Assembly: GCA_003952965.2 (NCBI GenBank)
Contig: CM025854.1
Location: 15,912,247 to 15,976,246, forward strand
Direction of reading: 5' to 3'
Origin: Morella rubra
Taxonomy: Eukaryota; Streptophyta; Magnoliopsida; Fagales; Myricaceae
Length of the DNA: 64,000 nucleotides
Shown: one piece after another, positions 33,886 through 44,068 of the stretch
Numbering within the stretch: position 1 is the stretch's first letter
How the letters are laid out: each line of letters opens with the position of its first letter
Program-made: the position numbers and the translations under genes
The notes under the pieces: generated by a model
The model's input: the letters and a program-made list of their open reading frames with translations, nothing else
Databases searched by the model: none
Told to the model about the DNA's origin: nothing

Positions 33886-36800
33886 TCAACTATCTTTTTT
33901 TCCGTTTAAAATCATTTGGACCGCAAGATCTGAAAGACATGAATTCATTTCCCCCAAATACTGCATTGCCAACTCCACCTTCCCAATCTTCTTTGAAGTC
34001 TGGATTATAGTTCGATAAACATAGGTGGAAGGACGGATCTGCCTCAGCTTCATCTCCTTGAAGAGTCTTATACATTCCTCAATGTTTCCCGATCGATCGA
34101 CCAAATATTTCAATCAATGCAGTATATGTAAGCAAATCTGGCTCAATTCCATTCTCACTCATTTCCCTGAAATAAGCTAAGCATAAATCTAACCTTCCGA
34201 CTCTCCTCAAGTTGTTTAATAACGTATTGTAAGATATGACATCTGGGACAATGCCAGCTTCTTTCATGCAAGCAAACTGATGAAGCATTTCATCTGTGCG
34301 CCCCACCCGACCCAAGATATCCAAAATGGTATTATATGTGATTAAATCTGGTTCACACTTCAGATTCTTAATCAGATCATATATCAGAAGGGCCTTATCA
34401 ACCTGGCCACATTCCGCAAAGGCAGAGATGAGTCGGTTTACAACTGTTGCACTAGGAGAGGTCAGTGCTGAGACTTCTTTGACGAATATGTGTAGCTGTA
34501 CAACATCATTTGTCTTTGTAAAAGCCTTGGCAAAATTAAGATAAGAGGTTGAACTCAAGGATTGCCGAGATACCAACAAATCTTTGAAAACTTGACTCAA
34601 AAGGGCAATGTCATGCCTTTCACTTGCTGCACCTAATAGGAGATTATATGCTTTAGGGTTGACAGATATGTGTTTATTGCATAAGGACTGAAGTAATTTA
34701 GCAGCAGCAGAAAGATTTCCTGTTTGACACAACTTGCTAACAGCAGTAGAAATTTCCCTACTGGGCCTTGGAGCATTTTCTATGGTGGCAAGAATTCGAC
34801 TTAAGACTTCATCTGTCACTTCATCATTATCAGGAGAGGCCTGTGTTGCAAGTAACTGATACTTGCCGATAAAGTTACTTATAACGGCAAAGAGTGGCCA
34901 GATCAAAGGGAATCTAAAGGTGATCGATCTGATAGAGTTCTGTAAGAGAGATATAGCAACCAATTAGAAACTAGGGAAATCAAACTTGGAAGATGCTAAT
35001 TTTTCACAAATTACAGATGATATTTATCATAAAGTTGTTCAGATCCAGGTTAGACAAAATAATAATAGATAATAGCTTTGAATCATCTGATACCATTATA
35101 CCATAAACTACTCCTAACCCCACTAGTTGGGAGTGTCAGGAATTGAACTAATAACAATAATTTGCAAATAAGATTGTTCACAGGCAAGACAAAAAATAGC
35201 TTCGTCTTAGGGCGTTGAACATCAAAATCATTAACTTGCATTGAGATAGAGCTTCAAACAAGCTCAAACTTTTTATGGTAACCAATTGCACGTGTGGCAG
35301 GATATAATTTGTGTATGACAGGTGCATTTTATTTATGTATTAATAAAGAATAAAGTTTCAGTAATAGTTTCTAGTGTATACCACTAACTCCAACAAAGCC
35401 AGGCTCCAGCTAGGCCAATAAATGTCTGAACTACAATTCCAGCCCAAACTCAAATTTTTAAGCTGCAAACCACAGCCCTTTCCCACTCCAACTAACAAGA
35501 ATATTGAGCTAGAAAAGGCCAATTTCAGGCCCTCAAGCTCAGTCAGGCTGGCCAAAACACAGTGTGATCGATAAACAAGCTTGCCTAGAGATTAGAACCA
35601 AGTTTGCTGGCCTATCTTGGATCCAATATAATTGCACAAAAAATGTTAAGCTTTCAACTGTATCCAACTGAATGCTTTATAACTGAATAAGAAGCAGAAT
35701 ATGCTCTGGAGAAGTATACTACTGAAATAACTATTAGGTTTTAGATGAAACCATCATGAAAAGAATACTGTCAGAAAACAAATTCAATGGCAACGGCTAA
35801 AGTCTCAAGGACCCAGAGTACCGTCAGATTGAGCGTTTCTAAACATTACAGCCTCGTGACACTTCATATGTTTTCAAGAAGACATCAGATCCAATATAGT
35901 TTATGATGCCCATTCTTTAGTGAATCATCATTTAGTTTTACATGAACTTGTTGCATCATTCAGCCAAGATATCAAGTAATGGGAGAGAAGATTTCTCAGT
36001 TTTGGATTTTGACAAGGGAGAACAGGAAATCTCTTATTATTTCCCCTTTTAACATTTGCCTACACCGCGAGACGCGAAGCCAAGATTCATTATGGGCTTT
36101 CAACAAGTTTTGTAATATCATTATTAGAGAAAGGAAAATTTAAATGCCTATCCTCTTCTGATTTGCGTGTTTCATCTCTGTTAGTGCAATCAATAAACCA
36201 GCATACAAATCCCAGCCCCTACACTTCTCAAATTCTATTCCCGTGACGTCCATGTTAACCGTCATTCCATCCTAGTGCATCAGGATTAATTTGCTTGACC
36301 GAAAGAAGAAAGAAACTTTCTTAGGATCATCCAAGCACATGAATAATTTGAATTAATAATAATGTTACATGCTCGTGATTCATGATGACATACTCACCTG
36401 GCATTAGTATTTCCATTAAACATCAGAGATCACTTCTTTTGTTTTCTGACCACTAGAGAACAAGGGAAATTCCTTATGAACTATGCATCGACGATTAAAA
36501 TTTAACACACTTATTCATGGAAGTGTTTGTCCATGATATTTCATTCTCGCATGTTGACACGAGAAACTCCAATGAAGCAATTTATTTGGAAACCAGACGA
36601 GGGCAGGGATTTGGGGGGATAGCTCGCAAAAGATTCAAAAGACCACTCATACAGGGATATGTAAATACACAGACCTATTTCCTATACATACATTGATGTA
36701 TGCCTACTACCTGAATTAGGTCAATATGAGCCCCCTGAAATCTAGTGTAAGAACTATATAGCTTCGAAATATTACTTCCTAACATGTACGTGAGAAAGCG

Positions 36801-37492
36801 GAGACATGAAACTTTCTTTTTCCAACGTTGTATTGAGTTTCAATCAATAGACCTATGTTAATCTTCTTGTTTATTTCAAAAGGCGTGCACAGATCTTTAG
36901 GATTTTGGTTTTGATTTCTGTCTTTCTTGTACATTTGTTTTAAGTTTACTATTTACCATCCTGCATAATAAAACTTTCATAAGAGATTCTTCACATCCAA
37001 TTCATGAATAAAGAAATTATCAGCCTGCCCTCGAATAACTTCTACACTGCAGCTCCATTAAACACTGAAGAAATGCCGTTTACTCCCAGTCTTAAAATCA
37101 TTTTTTCTTTCCAGATTTTTCGCATATATCTCACGGATCAGCAACCTGCCTTTTGAGGTTGCTTTTATAGTTACAAAGACCTCTGATTCAAACGAATGCA
37201 CCCAGTCTCAGTTTGATAGTTTTACGGAGCAATGCAAAGCCAAGAATGTTTAATCCAATCAGAGATTCAAACAAAAGTTTGAATCAGTACTGTAATGGTC
37301 CCACAACAAATTGTCCAGAAGAGCCGCTCAATAATGAAAAAGGTTGGTACTTTTACTTACATTGTCCAGGCAAAGTCTGCTTCCGATGGTGGGAATCTGA
37401 TTTCCAAACCGACGAACCGTAGAAGAGTAGCAAGCTTTCGTTTTGTTGCATTGGAAAAAAATGTGCTTCAGGTGCCTTGAAGAGGCTATCAT
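33886..37492 (-). CDS. Mitochondrial-type PPR protein, two exons, frameshifted
   Basis: Exon 1 is 37492-37361 (ATG to donor GTAAGT, 44 codons). Exon 2 starts at 34939 after acceptor CTCTCTTACAG and runs to a stop at 33886. The N-terminus MIASSRHLKHIFFQCNKTK is basic and amphipathic, like a mitochondrial presequence. Exon 2 contains at least four pentatricopeptide motifs, for example CEPDLITYNTILDILGRVG, IVPDVISYNTLLNNLRRVG, IEPDLLTYTALIEIFGRS and IRPSTYVYRTIIQTSKKIG. The frame breaks at about 34096 in GGTCGATCGATCGGGAAAC. Removing one G, or one ATCG unit, restores FGRS(I)GNIEECIRLFKEMK and continues to the natural end, for about 393 residues in all. PPR proteins of this kind bind organellar RNA. 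It resembles the At1g11900 type, but I am unsure of that. As written, the protein would stop after GRSIGKH. Confidence 0.85.
34943..37360 (-). other. Large first intron of the PPR gene
   Basis: About 2.4 kb between the presequence exon and the PPR exon. No other gene or clear repeat was recognised inside it. Confidence 0.6.
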
Positions 37493-37840
37493 GCTCGGTT
37501 TCGAGATAGTTAATACAAGGAAGAACGCCCTAGCGATTTATGGAAAACCAGCACGGCAGCACCAGATGGGGCATGGGGAATTAGCGTTCTAGACTTATGG
37601 TAATGGGGTTTAAAGGGTTGAGTTTCTGGAATTCCTTGGACCTTAATCAGACCTCCGAGGAACGAATTTCTTTCCGTACATCTATTTGCGAGCGCCGAAC
37701 GACCCTAGACCGCATGGCAAGCTTATCCGAGAGATGACCGAAGACATCAGTCGAAACCCCGGTTACAGTTTCCTTTTACTTTTACTCCTTTTATTTTTAT
37801 TTTTTTCCGAAAAATTTGGAAATTGGTCTTGGATTTTTTT
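37493..37840. other. Upstream region of the PPR gene
   Basis: Probable promoter and 5' UTR of the minus-strand PPR gene. No distinct motifs are called. Confidence 0.4.
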
Positions 37841-38385
37841 TGCTTAATTGCATCCATGGCCCTTGAGGTATACGAGGTTGCAAATGAGTCCTTGAGGTAA
37901 CGTTTTCAATAAATAGACCCCGAGGTATAGTTTAAGTCAAATCAAGGCCCCTCCGTCCATTTCCATCAGCTCTGTTAATGGTCATTGTTGTTAGGGTTTT
38001 AAAATCCACGTTATAACGAATTAGAAAACGCCACCTATCCAATTAAAACGTTCACGCCACATCTGCGCCAGGTGTCTGCAATGGGAAGAACGACGTCGCC
38101 TTATTAAGTTGTTTTTCCTTTTTTTAACTAGGTATTGTGAGCTGGCAGACACCTTGCGCAGATGTGACATGATATTTTAATTAGACAGGTGGCGCTTTCT
38201 AATTCGTTATGACGTGAATTTTAAAGCCTTAACAGTAATGACCGTTAATGGAGCTGATGGGAAATAGACGGAAAGGCCTCGATTTGACTTAAACTATACT
38301 TCAGGAGTCTATTTGTTGAAAACGTTACCTTAAGGGCTCATTTGAAACCTTCGTATACCTCAGGAGTCCTGGATGCAATTAAACC
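37841..38385. mobile_element. Foldback/MULE-like element with about 235-bp inverted arms
   Basis: The left arm begins ttaattgcatccatgg and contains ggtaacgttttcaa.aaatagac, gtatagtttaagtcaaatc, acgaattagaaa.cgccacct and cacatctgcgc. The right arm carries the same landmarks, in order, on the opposite strand, ending ggatgcaattaaacc. The spacer is only about 60-70 bases around 38090-38150. It is non-coding. Such long inverted ends fit a Mutator-like MITE or foldback transposon, and a transcript would form a long hairpin. Confidence 0.85.
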
Positions 38386-38624
38386 TTTTTTTTTTTTTTC
38401 CCTCTAAGCCATTACTCGTGGATTTCGGTTACAAAGGATGAAAATTTCATTGTTAGTTCTTCAGTTTTTACAACTTGTCAAAAACAAGACCTTGGGTTTT
38501 CAAAATAAAAAAAGTAGTCCCTAAGGTTTCCGCTGTTCAAAAAAAGGCCCTTCTATCACTTATCCGTCTACACCACTAACGGCAGAGTCCAACACATAAG
38601 CAAAAATGTCCACGTCACCCGCGC

Positions 38625-39590
38625 ATGCCTCAATGAGTTTCGGTTATTATGCTAAGCATGCTGAGCGACAATCAAGATTGTATCTTCAAAATTCAAGGAC
38701 TTAGATTATGCCACGTCAATTAAAATATTTTTATCTGCGCCTGACTTGAAAAACATCCATACCGAACCGTTTTGCTAACTGACTTGTGAATCAAATTTGC
38801 TACAAATGGAGGTAGAAACTGGACTCCACTTAGGAACTTGTTGCTTACCACCAGGTCTCCTGGTTCGGGCGTTGTAGTATTCCTCTAGTAAATTAAACCC
38901 TTCCAACCCAACCTTAACAAGGTCTGCACGAGATGCCATGCTCAAGAAAATAGTGCAACATATACACAAATCAATTTGCTTCTCCCTTTCAAGCTAGTAT
39001 AATCTATAGGCCAAACCCACTTGGCTTATATAAAACCCACATAGCAAACTTGGAACTAGATTCGGGCAAGAGTGAGAGCTAGGAGAGAGAAAAAAGATCA
39101 GAAGCCAAAAGGGTTGTGAAAAATCAATCATCTCCACTTACTCGGGACACAGATCAGCAAACCAAAGATGGAACTCATGGAAGAGTTGAAACCAAGGCTT
39201 GCAAACTCCTCTCCTCTCACTCCCTTAGGCTTCCTAGAGAGAGCAACTACCGTTTAGAGTGATTGCTCTTCAATCTTCAGGAGGGCGAGCTGCGATTTTA
39301 GGGGAAGATTGAAGGGAGCTGCACTTTAAAATTGTAAGATGATGAGAAAAAGAAATCGAGCACGGGTCGGTTAGCACAAGTTCCTAAGGGTTTGATTCAC
39401 AAGTCGGTTAGCAAAATGGGTCGGTACGGGTGTTTTCTGGTCGGCGCGGGTAAAGATATTTTAATTGATGTTGCGCGATCTAGGCCCTTAGATTTTGAAG
39501 ATGCAATCCTGACTGTCGTTCAGCATAATAATGCTAAGCATACTAACCAAACCTTGCCTCAGTGTGCCAATTCAACTCAAGTTCATGCAT
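38625..39590. mobile_element. Second inverted-repeat element with a possible captured ORF
   Basis: Minus-strand text at 38625-38850 (landmarks acaagttcctaag, ttgattcacaagtc.gttagcaaa, aatattttaattga.gt, gattttgaagat) reappears on the plus strand at 39375-39590, with a gap of about 37 bases in the second copy. The two arms enclose about 520 bases. The interior includes a minus-strand start MASRADLVKVGLEGFNLLEE (ATG near 38938) that runs into the arm. The structure resembles a MULE or foldback element that may have captured gene sequence; I do not recognise the encoded peptide. Confidence 0.5.
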
Positions 39591-40908
39591 GAGGGTCAAG
39601 GTTGGCCCTAAAATTTCAACATTGCCAATGCACACCCCTTGAGTGTGTGGATGTTCACACCCTAACCTTGAGCTGACCTTGACATGTCAGTTCGGCTCGA
39701 GTTCATGCCCAGTCAGAGTCGGTATCGACTCCAAAATTTGAACCCTGATCGAGTCGGATCAGGGTTAAGCGGATGACATGGATGATATCGGCTCCAAAAT
39801 TTCATTGATCATACTATTGAGATGGTAAGAAATATGCCAGCTTTGTCTTTGCAACTTGTACAAATTATACAAGCTTTAGCAGCGAAAATTAATAAAGTTA
39901 CTTAATCTCTTTTTGTCATCCCTAATCCTTTTGAAGTACCCTCAACCAAAACTTCTTGCAGACAAACGATGAGATACTTTAGACTCAATTGCACCATCAG
40001 CAATACATACCACCAACATACGATCAAATTTCCATGTTTTCCCCCAATCAGTAGCATCATCACTAGTAATATGAGAAGATTACAAGCATTCATAAGTAAT
40101 TAGGGTCAAGACAGCAAGTAGAATATAGTTATACGCAAGCGTCGTGAGGCAACTGTGTAAGGAACTCCTCCAGATAGGCACCATAAGTACTAGGAACATT
40201 AACCCTGTAAATGTGATACGTCTTTGCTTGCCAAAAAGCTGCCATTGAGAAAGGACATCCTTGTTTATGTTGTTTTACAAGGCTAAGGATTGACAGTCAC
40301 TGGTCGACAGTTTTAAATTATTGAATGCTGCTGATATCTTCAACTAGTGAGGGTTACATTGGCCAATAAGTTCATCCATCACATCCAGGATTCCTTCCTG
40401 AAAAATCCTAAAGAAGCAGGTTACAAGGTTCAGAGTTCATGCCAGAGGTTTCACAAAAGCTACTCTGACTGAAAAATCAATTGCGTTGGACTGTAAGGAC
40501 CATCTGGAGTAAAGTTAAAGATCTTAGTAAAGTTACAGATAATATAGTACAAACTTCTAAGCTTTATAACATGAGACCGCAGGAACTCCATATGTAAAAC
40601 AGATGTAACGGATTCAAAACTAAGAAGGGAAAATGTTCCAGTGATGTTTCCCTTAGAACTTCAAATAGCAGTGAGCCAACAAGATAAAATCACCTTGTGA
40701 AACATATAGAGGATTTCAAATAAGAGACTTCTCAATTTCAATAATATTTAACATCCACAATCGTCATCAAGAGAAAAACTTACTCCATTATTCCATAGCA
40801 GACAAAGCAAAGCCTGAACTACAAACTTAAAGGCATCCACAGAAAACATTAGCTTGCTTACCCCATAACAAGAGTTATGGTTCCCATTATCTAATCTAGA
40901 TTTCAGAA
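39591..40908. other. Intergenic DNA downstream of the 473-residue gene
   Basis: Probably includes the 3' UTR of the minus-strand gene. Around 39900-40060 the minus strand reads DDATDWGKTWKFDRMLV, then VCIADGAIES, which looks protein-like but is short and unrecognised. No gene is supported. Confidence 0.4.
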
Positions 40909-42330
40909 TCACAAATCACCTCGGTTTCCTGGTTTCCCAAGCCATTCTTCCTCACCATCTCCTCCTTCAAATCTCAAAGCCTGACAAAATGATGGCTCTG
41001 CCTCCTCATCATCGCAGAAGAATGATTTCCTCCGAATCAATTCAGCCACTCTTTTAGCTGGTCCCGAGTCTCTTGGTGTCTCGTTCACACACCGTACTGT
41101 CCGAATCTTAGGAAGAACATCATGCATCTCCGCGATTGACTCTGAAGACTCATTCCCCTCGCCCTCGTACACCACTACCTCACTCGGTGTCTCCCACTGT
41201 TTCTTCAGCCGGCACTCCTTCCTCTGATTCCCACGTGATCCCCCTATAGAAGAAATGCGTCTTTTATCGACCCTTCTAGTATCATCCTTATCATTCTCTG
41301 GTAGAGACCGCTTTCTCCCATCGCTCAGTCTCAAATTCGCACTGTTCTGATTGACAATCTGATTATACCGGCTCGCCACAACCCTGCCAGGCTTCAATGG
41401 CTTCTTTGCTGTCAACGACTTCTCTCCATCCTTAAACAGCTTCTTTGGCTGAATTGTTGCAAGAACCCCATCTTCCTTCTTCACGGGCCTTTTAGATCCG
41501 ACAGTCGTTGCGGCCTGCCTTGAAGATTGAAGCTTGGACATAATTTTCCGTGATTTCGGACTGACACTCGCACTCTTCCCCCTTTCTTTTGTCGCGTTTA
41601 ATTCATCAATATCCTGAAGCTTCCAATAGCAAGATTTCCGGCGATTCTGTATTGGCTGGACCGGCGTGATTTCATGCTTCCACGGTTGGCGAGCTCTGGC
41701 TGCTGCAAATATCTCTGAGGGCCCCAAACTCACACCCCTTCTGTTAATCTTCGGCTTCGCGCTTGACAATAAAGGTTCTTCAATGTTTCTGACCAAATCT
41801 GAATTGTTCACACTCTGTTTCGGCTCCACGAACTTAGCCAGCACGATCCTTCCCTGCCTCTCGACAGTATTCATTTCATTTCTCCTGGCCTTTTGAAGCC
41901 GAAGCGCTTCGAGTCTTGATGATAACTGACTAATCTCCTTTTCAATCTCCTCAATCTCCGAATCAAGCTTCCTTTCATCACAAAATCTTTCTTTTTCCTC
42001 TTTTTCTTCATATCCTTTATTTGAGACTACTGGGGTTTCAAGAAGAAGCTTCAATGGCTTCCCTTGCAAGTTCCCTTTAAGGCTATTCAAGCAAAGTGGT
42101 TTGATGGGTACCGTAGATTTCGCAGATACAGGGGACTTCACCACCTGAGGGCTCAGATTTTCTTTGCTGCAATCGGATTCAAGCGACTCAGACCGGTTCA
42201 CGTCACAAACATTAGCCCAAGAGGCTTTAATCGAGGCCGAGCCTTCGGATTCGTCGTTGTCAAAAGCTGCATTGTTCCATATCTGGAGGTCTGGGGCGCT
42301 AATGGCATCTGGGTATGGAAGAGTAGTCAT
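40909..42330 (-). CDS. Uncharacterised coiled-coil, basic protein (473 aa, single exon)
   Basis: A complete intronless frame of 474 codons with a clear ATG context and stop. The N-terminal 90 residues are acidic and Ser-rich (AFDNDESEGSAS, ESLESDCSKENLSP). Residues about 105-150 form a charged heptad-like coiled coil (KLDSEIEEIEKEISQLSSRL). The rest is strongly basic and Ser-rich, with Lys/Arg clusters such as KRPVKKEDG and RRVDKRRISS, before an acidic tail. No enzymatic motif is present. The basic, low-complexity body suggests a nuclear or cytoskeletal role, but this is only composition-based. By its place beside the EMB1923-NDB block it could be the counterpart of Arabidopsis At4g28230, a protein of unknown function; this is a guess from synteny. 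Confidence 0.8.
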   Translation of the reverse strand: MTTLPYPDAISAPDLQIWNNAAFDNDESEGSASIKASWANVCDVNRSESLESDCSKENLSPQVVKSPVSAKSTVPIKPLCLNSLKGNLQGKPLKLLLETPVVSNKGYEEKEEKERFCDERKLDSEIEEIEKEISQLSSRLEALRLQKARRNEMNTVERQGRIVLAKFVEPKQSVNNSDLVRNIEEPLLSSAKPKINRRGVSLGPSEIFAAARARQPWKHEITPVQPIQNRRKSCYWKLQDIDELNATKERGKSASVSPKSRKIMSKLQSSRQAATTVGSKRPVKKEDGVLATIQPKKLFKDGEKSLTAKKPLKPGRVVASRYNQIVNQNSANLRLSDGRKRSLPENDKDDTRRVDKRRISSIGGSRGNQRKECRLKKQWETPSEVVVYEGEGNESSESIAEMHDVLPKIRTVRCVNETPRDSGPAKRVAELIRRKSFFCDDEEAEPSFCQALRFEGGDGEEEWLGKPGNRGDL

Positions 42331-42440
42331 GTTTTCTTACTGGGTCTCAAGCTTTTGGAGATCAATGGACTTTAGAGAGCGGGAGTGTCGGTTTCTGGAA
42401 GCGGTTTTGTTTGTGATTTCTTAGACGATTCTTGATGATC

Positions 42441-42467
42441 ACAGAGAGAGAGAGAGAGAGAGAGAGA
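42441..42467. repeat. (GA)n microsatellite upstream of the 473-residue gene
   Basis: About thirteen AG dinucleotides, 110 bases upstream of the minus-strand start codon. In the gene's orientation it is a CT-rich leader, as in NDB1. Confidence 0.85.
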
Positions 42468-43207
42468 ATTGTGTCCTGGGGGCAAATTTTTGTATTTTCA
42501 GATTTTTGACCGTTGGAGGGGAATTTAGATGTTGGTGGGGGGCAGTTTATCGGATGTGATATCTTGGCCGTTAGATGCTAAACGGCTTCTAAAGACGCTC
42601 CGATTTGATTTTAACGGGTAAATTGCCAGGATTTGTTAGCATTTAAATACAGTTTTCTGTCCTTGGATTGGGTAAATGGGGTCCATGTGGAGCGCCTTGG
42701 TACCGGGACGTCTTTATTTGGGCTACTTTGTGGTCCATATTTGGGCTTCAATTGAACCCAATGGGCTGAAAAGAAACGGCCAGCTTGGCTAATGACAACA
42801 GGCTCAATTGCGTCCTCTGCATACAACAATAGAGACACTCTCACCAACAATAGAGACGCTCTCACTAGAAATTAGGGGTGATCAGAACCGGACCGCAGAC
42901 CGAACCGATTTTGTGATTTTTACAAGTTAAATTCGGTCCGGTTTGGACCGGATTTTATAAACTGGATAATGCGATCCGGTCCGGTCTAATCAAGGGTTTT
43001 TAAGAATGCGGTCCGGACCGGACCGAACCGAACCGTATTATATATATTTTTTTAAAAAAAACAGAAACGATTCAAAAGAAGGCGCCTGCCTTCCCCCTCC
43101 GGGCCCCACGCGTTAAGTTAAAAAAAACACACTTTAAAAAAAAAAAAAAAAAAAGAACAAAAACCATTAAACCAGATTTGCTTCCGTGCTTCGTGCTCCC
43201 TCAGTCC

Positions 43208-43445
43208 CTCCCCACACGAACGAAACAAAACAAAATCACTGCCCCCTCCGCCTCCCCCCACCCCACGCGAAACAAAACCCACGCAGCCACGCCAGATCTG
43301 CTCCCTCCCGACTGCCCCCTCCCCAGCGGCCAGCTCAGCCACGCCCACGCCCACACCCACAGCCCCAGCCCCCTCCCCAGAGTAGCCACACCCACTGCCG
43401 CTGCCACGCCACTGCTGCTGCCCACTGCCGCTGCCCACGCCCATG
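43208..43445 (-). other. C-rich (G-rich on minus strand) tract at the hAT 5' side
   Basis: Repeats of ccacgcccacacccac, ccccagccccctcccc and ccgctgcc give several closely spaced G-triplets on the minus strand. This could form G-quadruplexes. The Pro/Ala/His-rich open frames here are composition artefacts. Confidence 0.6.
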
Positions 43446-43490
43446 TATGTTAACCCTTAACAGATTTGTGAAAACCCACTTCGAATATTA

Positions 43491-43830
43491 ACTCATATAT
43501 GTTGACAAATTTGTGCAAAGTTTAGTTTATATTTGAGTGCAGGTGATTGTTATTTTGTAGTGTATTGAAGTAACCCGATTGATATTTTTTATTTGGCTGA
43601 TTTTCATTTAATAGATGGTGATGTTAACAATTCATATTAAATTTCTACTTAGGCCATATTAACTTCTCATATATGTTAACAAATTCGTGAAAAGTTTAGG
43701 TTATATTTGATTGCTCGAGATTGTTAATTTGTGGTGTATTGAAGTAACCCGATTGATATCTTTTATTTGATTAATTTTCATTTAATAGATGGTGATGTTA
43801 ACAATTCATATTAAATTTCTATGTACATAC
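43491..43830. repeat. Tandem duplication, about 182-bp unit, two copies
   Basis: The text ctcatatatgtt.acaaatt starts at 43494 and again at 43676. Both copies continue through ttgaagtaacccgattgatat and atagatggtgatgttaacaa to attaaatttct. The copies are visibly diverged. The repeat lies in the 5' leader region of the hAT transposase. Confidence 0.85.
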
Positions 43831-44068
43831 AGGCTAATTACTTGGGGGCAAAGTATACTCTGATTCGTTCCCTATGTTCAGTGGAATTCATTGTGTAATG
43901 TTAACAATTCATGTTTGATATCTTTTGTGATGTATTGTGGCCGTTCCATATGTTTGCATATATTATTTATTTTAGGAATTAGTTAGGTTTGTTCAAGGTC
44001 TTGATTAAATATGGTGGATTCACAATTTCACATGATCCTTACTTGTTTTTTTCTTCCTTGTAGACACT

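Noticed and set aside
34939-34963. Start of the PPR protein at 34963 (VAISLLQ...)
   Set aside because: The codon is TTG, and the sequence is the pyrimidine-rich end of an intron; the true start is in the exon at 37492-37361.
43178-43491. Pro/Ala/His-rich frames on plus and Gly/Ser-rich frames on minus
   Set aside because: All arise from the C-rich tract in the hAT leader; open in several frames, so not evidence of coding.
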